28,508 nt of DNA, from NCBI GenBank assembly GCA_964633845.1, contig CAZWLA010000016.1, positions 1 through 28,508 on the forward strand, given 5' to 3'. The stretch comes from JADHTT01 sp964633845 (GTDB taxonomy: Bacteria; Campylobacterota; Campylobacteria; Campylobacterales; Arcobacteraceae). Shown one piece after another: positions 23,698 to 28,508 of this stretch; the stretch's first letter is position 1, and each line of letters begins with the position of its first letter. The translations under genes and the position numbers were made by a program. The notes under the pieces are model-generated. The model was given only the letters and a program-made list of their open reading frames with translations. It had not been told where the DNA came from and did no database searches.

Positions 23698-23725
23698 ATT
23701 TATATCAAAATAAGAGGAACTAATT

Positions 23726-24058
23726 ATGTGTATTTTTTGTAAAATCATTGATGGTGAGATACCAAATAAAACTATTTTAGAGGATGAAAATTTTTTGGCG
23801 TTTGAAGATATAAATCCAAGTGCAAAAATTCATGCATTAATCATACCAAAGGTTCATATTCAATCTTTTAATGAGATGACTCCCAATATTATGGCTTCTA
23901 TGACAACATTTATTCAAGAAGTTGCTTTAACTCTTGGAGTGAAATCTGATGGATACAGACTAATTACAAATATTGGTAAAATGGGTGGACAAGAGGTTGA
24001 ACATATCCATTTTCATATGTTAGCTGGGGAACAGTTAGGTCCACTATATAAAAAATAA
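23726..24058 (+). CDS. HIT-family (HinT-like) nucleotide-binding hydrolase
   Basis: 110 residues, normal for a bacterial HinT. The family triad HxHxH is at H93, H95 and H97 (VEHIHFHML); the opening MCIFCKIIDGEIP has the CxxC (C2, C5) seen in many HIT proteins that bind zinc. HinT proteins hydrolyse adenosine phosphoramidates and aminoacyl-adenylates; its place beside pheS, which makes Phe-adenylate, is suggestive but not proof of a link. Divergent from pheS as in Campylobacter jejuni. The stop TAA overlaps the next start in TAATG. Confidence 0.92.
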   Translation: MCIFCKIIDGEIPNKTILEDENFLAFEDINPSAKIHALIIPKVHIQSFNEMTPNIMASMTTFIQEVALTLGVKSDGYRLITNIGKMGGQEVEHIHFHMLAGEQLGPLYKK

Positions 24059-25011
24059 TGTCTAGAAGACTACTAGCTGAATGGGAAGAGCAAAGTGCTA
24101 TACAACTTTGCTTTCCACACTTAAATACTGATTGGGCAGATATGTTAGATGAGATGCTACAGGTATTTGAAACTATTGCTAATACTATATCAAAATATCA
24201 AAAATGTATAGTTTGTTATGAAGATGAAACAACAATACAAAATATTAAAAATAATTCAAATATAATTTTTAAAAAAGTTAATAGTAATGATACTTGGTGT
24301 AGAGACTTTGGTGCTATTACAATTGAAGAAGATAGTAAAAAGCAGCTTTTAGATTTTGTATTTAATGGTTGGGGTAAAAAGTTTGATGCAACACTTGACA
24401 ATAAAATAAATAAAAAAATATTTAATGATATTAAATCAATTGATTTTGTACTTGAAGGTGGATCAATTGATACAAATGGTAATGGTGTAATCTTAACTAC
24501 ATCAAGTTGTTTATTGGAAAAAAATAGAAATCCTTTATCATCAAAAGCTCAAATAGAACAAAAATTAAGTGAATATTTAGGTGCTAAAAAAGTACTTTGG
24601 CTTGAGCATGGATTTCTTGAAGGGGATGATACAGATTCACATATAGATATGTTGGCACGCTTTGTAAATAAAGATACTATTGTATATGTTAGTTGTGATG
24701 ATAAAGATGATATACATTATGAAGAACTATTAAAAATGGAAGATGAACTAAAACAAACAAAATTTGAGTTAGTAGCGTTACCTTGGATAGGTGCAAAATA
24801 TTATGATAGAAAAAGATTACCGGCTAGTTATGCTAACTTTTTAATTATAAATGGTGCAGTTCTAGTTCCTACATATGATGATGACAATGATCAAAAAGCT
24901 TTGGATATTTTTAAAAAATTATTTCCAACTAGAAATGTAATAGGGTGTGATTGCAGTAAGATTATAAGGCAGCATGGAAGTTTACACTGCCTTACAATGC
25001 AATATTATTAG
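24058..25011 (+). CDS. aguA: Agmatine deiminase / peptidyl-arginine deiminase family protein
   Basis: A cytosolic guanidino-group hydrolase; the usual product is N-carbamoylputrescine from agmatine, on the way to putrescine. 317 residues, slightly short compared with plant-type enzymes (~350). Family landmarks: opening RLLAEWEEQSAIQLCFP, WCRDFG (80-85, catalytic D83), EGGSID (133-138), DTDSHIDMLARF (191-202, catalytic H195), and near the C-terminus GSLHCLT with the nucleophile C311. The catalytic triad residues are therefore present. WCRDFG replaces the more common RDxGP, so substrate preference could differ. Translationally coupled to the HIT gene by a one-base overlap; convergent with purF, six bases apart, with no terminator visible. 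Confidence 0.88.
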   Translation: MSRRLLAEWEEQSAIQLCFPHLNTDWADMLDEMLQVFETIANTISKYQKCIVCYEDETTIQNIKNNSNIIFKKVNSNDTWCRDFGAITIEEDSKKQLLDFVFNGWGKKFDATLDNKINKKIFNDIKSIDFVLEGGSIDTNGNGVILTTSSCLLEKNRNPLSSKAQIEQKLSEYLGAKKVLWLEHGFLEGDDTDSHIDMLARFVNKDTIVYVSCDDKDDIHYEELLKMEDELKQTKFELVALPWIGAKYYDRKRLPASYANFLIINGAVLVPTYDDDNDQKALDIFKKLFPTRNVIGCDCSKIIRQHGSLHCLTMQYY

Positions 25012-25017
25012 CTAGTA

Positions 25018-26370
25018 TTAAACTACGAAGTAATCTCCATCAAAACTAACCATAGAATAGTTTCTATCTCTACCTAGTGCTTCTTTTAGATTATCGATTG
25101 TTAGATACTCTAGACTATCAGCTTCAACATATTCTTGAACTTCATCTTTAGTCATTCTAGCATTTATTAATTCCTCTTTTGTAGGTGTATCTATACCATA
25201 AAAACAAGGATGTTGAATCATTGGAGATGCAACTCTAAAGTGAACTTCAGCTGCACCTGCATCTTTTAGCATTTTTACAATTCTTTTAGATGTAGTACCA
25301 CGAACTATAGAATCATCAATAACAACTAGTTTTTTGCCTTCTATTAGAGATCTCATTGGTGAAAGTTTCATTTTTACTTTCATATTTCTCATAGCTTGTG
25401 TTGGCTCAATAAATGTTCTACCTACATAGTGGTTTCTAATGATTCCAAGTTCAAATGGAATTCCAGATTCTTTAGCATAACCAAGAGCTGCTGGTACACC
25501 ACTATCTGGAACTGGAATTACCATGTCTGCATCAAGTATAGCTTTATCATTTCTTGCTAGAATTGCTCCCATACTTTCTCTTGTAGCGTAAACATTTTTA
25601 CCATCAATATCACTATCTGGTCTTGCAAAATAGATATATTCAAATGCACATGGTCTAAATTCAGCAGTTTCATTAAGCATAATTGATTCAGGTTTAGAAG
25701 TTTTGTTACTAAAGATTAACATCTCTCCTGGCTTCACATCTCTAATAAATTGGGCATCTACAAGATCAAAACAACATGTCTCACTTGCTACTATATATCC
25801 ACCACTTTTTAATTTACCTAAGCTTAATGGTCTAATACCATGAGGATCTCTAACTACAAATAGTTTAGATCTACTTTGTATGATAAAATTATAGGCACCT
25901 TTAACTTTTGTAAGTGATTTAGTGATTCTATCTCTTAGTTTATTTTGTGAAGATTTTGCAATTAAGTGGATTAAATTTTCAGTATCCATACCCGTTTGAA
26001 AAATAGAACCTTCATCAATTAGTCTTTGTCTAACTTCATTTTTATTTACTAGGTTACCATTGTGAACAATTGATATTTCACCTAGTTTATATTTTGCTTG
26101 GATTGGTTGAGCATCAAATGTTGATTCACTTCCAGCAGTTGAGTATCGATTGTGACCAATAGCCATATTTCCTTTTAATACTTTAAATGCCTCTTCATTA
26201 TATACATCTCTAACGTATCCTCTACCTTTAATTGTATATATTTTTTTGCTATCATCACCACCACTACTAATACCAGTAGCTTCATGCCCTCTATGTTGCA
26301 TTGCAAAAAGCGCAGCAGATGCTAATTTTGCAGCATCATCATTTCCATATATTCCAACTATTGCACACAT
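25018..26370 (-). CDS. purF: Amidophosphoribosyltransferase
   Basis: The first committed step of purine synthesis: PRPP plus glutamine to phosphoribosylamine. 450 residues. The nucleophile C2 follows the initiator Met directly, so no propeptide is removed beyond Met. The glutaminase domain (~2-230) contains MQHRGHEATGI, IGHNRYST and HNGNL; the phosphoribosyltransferase domain (~250-430) has the PRPP loop VVIDDSIVRGTTS (349-361). The C-terminus reads YSMVSFDGDYF where [4Fe-4S]-type enzymes carry two cysteines, so this is probably an iron-sulfur-free form. It starts 13 bases after dapB. Confidence 0.95.
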   Translation of the reverse strand: MCAIVGIYGNDDAAKLASAALFAMQHRGHEATGISSGGDDSKKIYTIKGRGYVRDVYNEEAFKVLKGNMAIGHNRYSTAGSESTFDAQPIQAKYKLGEISIVHNGNLVNKNEVRQRLIDEGSIFQTGMDTENLIHLIAKSSQNKLRDRITKSLTKVKGAYNFIIQSRSKLFVVRDPHGIRPLSLGKLKSGGYIVASETCCFDLVDAQFIRDVKPGEMLIFSNKTSKPESIMLNETAEFRPCAFEYIYFARPDSDIDGKNVYATRESMGAILARNDKAILDADMVIPVPDSGVPAALGYAKESGIPFELGIIRNHYVGRTFIEPTQAMRNMKVKMKLSPMRSLIEGKKLVVIDDSIVRGTTSKRIVKMLKDAGAAEVHFRVASPMIQHPCFYGIDTPTKEELINARMTKDEVQEYVEADSLEYLTIDNLKEALGRDRNYSMVSFDGDYFVV

Positions 26371-26383
26371 ATTATATTTATCC

Positions 26384-27157
26384 TTATAGACCTAAACAGT
26401 CATTTATTGAGTATAGTCCAGCTTCTTGGTTTACAAGCCATTTAGCTACTTTAATTGCACCTTTAGAAAAAGTATTTCTAGCAGTTGCTGTATGGTTTAA
26501 TTCTATAAATTCACCATCATTATAAAAGCCTGCAGTATGACGTCCAACAATATCTCCACCTCTTAAAGCCATTACACCAATTTCATCTTTTGTTCTTGCT
26601 CCAATTACACCATCTCTACCAGAGATTCTTACTGCATCTAAATCAAGATCTCTAGCAGTTGCTGCATGTTCTGCTAAAGTTAAAGCAGTACCACTTGGTG
26701 AGTCTACTTTATGTCTATGATGTTGCTCCACAATTTCACAGTCAAAATCTGCTAAAGTTTTTGATGCAAGTGCCACAAGCTTATTTAATACTGCAACACC
26801 TAAGCTCATATTTGTAGCATAAAGTATAGGTACTATCTTACTAGCTTCAAATAAAAGATTCTTTTGATGCTCATTAAATCCAGTAGTTGCAATCACAAGA
26901 GGTGCACCACCACCATTTTTTATAGTTGTTTCAAGTAGCTCTTCTGTCGCAGCTGGTGCTGAAAAGTCAATTACTACAGCAGATGCATTTAAAAATGCTT
27001 GCATATCATTTGTTACTAATGTATCTTGTGGTAATTGTTTTTTAAGTTCATCAAATACATGTACTGCTGAAACTTTTGCTAGTTCATCATTTTCTAAATC
27101 ATCGATTAGAAGTGAACCAACTCTACCAGTACTTCCTAATATTCCAATGTTTAACAT
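26384..27157 (-). CDS. dapB: 4-hydroxy-tetrahydrodipicolinate reductase
   Basis: An NAD(P)H-dependent reductase in lysine and meso-diaminopimelate synthesis, needed for peptidoglycan. 257 residues. The nucleotide-binding loop GILGSTGRVGS is at residues 5-15, ATTGFNEHQ and ATNMSLGVAVLNKL follow, and the catalytic segment EQHHRHKVDSPSGTA holds the His and Lys residues of the active site. The expected GRDGVIGARTKDEIGVMALRGG stretch is present in parts (GVIGAR, LRGGDIVG). AAGGAA ribosome site. Between trxB (13 bases upstream) and purF (13 bases downstream), forming an operon; dapB-purF adjacency is also found in Campylobacter. Confidence 0.95.
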   Translation of the reverse strand: MLNIGILGSTGRVGSLLIDDLENDELAKVSAVHVFDELKKQLPQDTLVTNDMQAFLNASAVVIDFSAPAATEELLETTIKNGGGAPLVIATTGFNEHQKNLLFEASKIVPILYATNMSLGVAVLNKLVALASKTLADFDCEIVEQHHRHKVDSPSGTALTLAEHAATARDLDLDAVRISGRDGVIGARTKDEIGVMALRGGDIVGRHTAGFYNDGEFIELNHTATARNTFSKGAIKVAKWLVNQEAGLYSINDCLGL

Positions 27158-27170
27158 AAATTTTTCCTTT

Positions 27171-28100
27171 TTAATTTAAATATTCTATAGCACTTAATGC
27201 TGCTGTAGCACCATCGCTAGCTGCACATACTACTTGTTTTGGTGCTTGGATTCTAATATCTCCAGCTGCAAATAAACCAGAAGTTGTTGTTTTCATAGAT
27301 AAATCTACAATAACTTCACTATTATCATTAAGATCACATAAGTATGATCCATCTTCTTGCTTTAAAGATTCATTTAAAACATCACGTCCAACAAATACAA
27401 ATATACCAGGTACATCTAATTTACTAATGTCACCTGTAGTATTGTTTTTGATATTTAATCCAGTCATACCTGTATTGTCACCTAATATTTCATCTATACT
27501 AGAATTTAGTATAAGTTCAATATTTGGTGTATTTTTCATATGTTCAATTGTATTTGGTGCTGCTTTAAATGTATCTTTTCTATGTATAACATGAACTTTA
27601 GAGCATATTTTAGATAGATACATAGCTTCTTCAACTGCTGTATCTCCACCACCAAGTACTGCTACCTCTTTGTCTTTGTAAAAAAAGCCATCACATGTAG
27701 CACAAGTTGCTACACCTTTACCAAAAAAGTTATCTTCACCTTTTACATCTGCTTTTTTTGGTACAGAACCAGTTGCAACAATTACAGATCTTGATTCTTG
27801 CGTAGTTCCATCCACTAATGTTAATGTAAAAATATTATTAGATTTAGTAATTTTTGTTACCTCATTCATCTCATGTTTAAGACCAAACTTTTGGCATTGT
27901 TCAGGCCAATCTTGCATAAGATCCATACCTGTAACTACCTCTTTTTGTCCTGGATAGTTTTCGATTTCACTACTTTGAGTAATTTGCCCACCTGGGAATC
28001 CCTTCTCAAACATAGTTACATCTTTTAATCCACCACGAGTAGAATATAATCCTGCAGTAAGTCCTGCTGGTCCACCACCAATAATTGCTAAATCTAACAT
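27171..28100 (-). CDS. trxB: Thioredoxin reductase
   Basis: An FAD enzyme that passes electrons from NADPH to thioredoxin. 309 residues. FAD-binding GGGPAG (8-13), redox-active CATC (C133, C136, in CATCDGFF), NADPH motif GGGDTAVEEA (150-159) followed by HRK, and the second FAD motif TTSGLFAAGDIR. All catalytic features are intact. It is the partner of the thioredoxin encoded just upstream; a hairpin terminator between them means either partial read-through or its own promoter (a TATTAT-like box lies near 28117). Confidence 0.95.
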   Translation of the reverse strand: MLDLAIIGGGPAGLTAGLYSTRGGLKDVTMFEKGFPGGQITQSSEIENYPGQKEVVTGMDLMQDWPEQCQKFGLKHEMNEVTKITKSNNIFTLTLVDGTTQESRSVIVATGSVPKKADVKGEDNFFGKGVATCATCDGFFYKDKEVAVLGGGDTAVEEAMYLSKICSKVHVIHRKDTFKAAPNTIEHMKNTPNIELILNSSIDEILGDNTGMTGLNIKNNTTGDISKLDVPGIFVFVGRDVLNESLKQEDGSYLCDLNDNSEVIVDLSMKTTTSGLFAAGDIRIQAPKQVVCAASDGATAALSAIEYLN

Positions 28101-28125
28101 TTTATTTTATACCTTTATAATAACT

Positions 28126-28159
28126 AAAAATGGCAAGATTATTTAACCTTGCCATTTTT
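28126..28159. terminator. Strong intrinsic terminator between trxA and trxB
   Basis: A perfect 12-bp stem, AAAAATGGCAAG (28126-28137) with CTTGCCATTTTT (28148-28159), 10-base loop. On the minus strand the stem ends in a run of five U followed by AGUUAUU, so it ends or attenuates trxA messages; the mirror-image T run makes it able to work on the plus strand as well. Confidence 0.8.
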
Positions 28160-28178
28160 TAGTTTGCTAATCTAAAAT

Positions 28179-28496
28179 CTAGATTAAAGAGTTTAATTTT
28201 TCTTCAAATTGTGCTTTAGAAGCAGCGCCAACCATCTCATCAACTTTCTCACCATCTTTTAAAAATACGATAGTTGGGATTGATCTAACACCAAACTTAA
28301 CTGCTAAGTCTTGCTGCTCATCAGTGTTTACTTTACAAATGTTTGCTTTACCATCAAAATCTTCAGCTAGCTCATCAATTACTGGAGCGATCATTCTACA
28401 AGGTCCACACCATGGAGCCCAGAAGTCTACTAAAGAAACACCTTCTTTTGTAGTTGCTTCAAAGTTTTCATTTGTTAATTCAATATATTTACCCAT
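28179..28496 (-). CDS. trxA: Thioredoxin
   Basis: A small cytosolic disulfide reductase, 105 residues, the standard length. The active site WAPWCGPCRM has C30 and C33; the conserved cis-proline is in VRSIPTIVFLK, and the buried Asp of the family in VDFWAPWC is present. The ATG is preceded by AAGGAATTAAAT, with the AAGGAA site right at the window edge, so the promoter lies outside. Followed by a strong terminator and then trxB. Confidence 0.97.
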   Translation of the reverse strand: MGKYIELTNENFEATTKEGVSLVDFWAPWCGPCRMIAPVIDELAEDFDGKANICKVNTDEQQDLAVKFGVRSIPTIVFLKDGEKVDEMVGAASKAQFEEKLNSLI

Positions 28497-28508
28497 ATTT
28501 AATTCCTT

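Noticed and set aside
23612..23725. A Phe-dependent attenuator or T-box ahead of pheS
   Set aside because: There is no short Phe-rich leader peptide, no T-box sequence and only a five- to six-bp hairpin without a U-run.
1..28508. tRNA genes, CRISPR arrays, insertion sequences, prophage or toxin-antitoxin genes
   Set aside because: All intergenic spaces are short and I saw no cloverleaf, regularly spaced repeats, transposase or terminal repeats; the inverted repeats found are isolated.

Overview
This is a 28.5 kb AT-rich chromosomal window of ordinary, mostly single-copy housekeeping genes. The proteins look like Campylobacterota (epsilonproteobacteria), most likely an Arcobacteraceae member. 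The order pheS-pheT-aroA-ispH-rpsA followed by serA, with a HIT gene divergent from pheS, matches what I recall of Campylobacter jejuni. The neighbouring pairs dapB-purF and trxA-trxB also fit. Promoters are of the epsilon type: a TATAAT or TAAAAT -10 box behind T-rich DNA, with no clear -35. The family-level assignment is an inference. An exact 100-N gap shows that this is a draft scaffold.

Left part (1-6405): the 3' end of a Wzz-like chain-length protein runs into a strong hairpin terminator. pyrC (minus) follows, divergent from a plus-strand operon of a SurA-like periplasmic chaperone, gatB and gpsA. gpsA ends overlapping the end of a chemoreceptor gene on the minus strand.

Middle part (6405-11971): ybgC and a DUF5718-type gene form a minus-strand pair, divergent from a CvfB-like S1 protein and a 69-residue hypothetical. 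The two divergent units share a mirror-symmetric promoter. Then come an outer-membrane barrel gene (minus), a very small helix-turn-helix protein (plus) and a UvrD/Rep-family helicase (minus).

Right-centre (11972-23611): a long minus-strand run, read from right to left, of pheS, pheT, aroA, ispH, rpsA, then serA, efp and tkt. It links Phe-tRNA charging, translation initiation and elongation (S1, EF-P), the shikimate pathway, isoprenoid supply, serine synthesis and the pentose phosphate pathway. The tkt/efp junction carries the N gap, flanked by an identical 55-bp sequence on each side, almost certainly an assembly artefact.

Right end (23612-28508): HIT and agmatine deiminase genes (plus, overlapping by one base) converge on the minus-strand series trxA, trxB, dapB, purF. 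A hairpin terminator lies between trxA and trxB.

I found no tRNA or rRNA gene, CRISPR array, insertion sequence, phage gene or toxin-antitoxin pair, and no new multi-gene system. The points worth a second look are small: several perfect inverted repeats at promoters, a symmetric divergent promoter, degenerate domains in PheT and the SurA-like protein, two poorly known small genes and the assembly gap. No intergenic stretch exceeds 300 bases.
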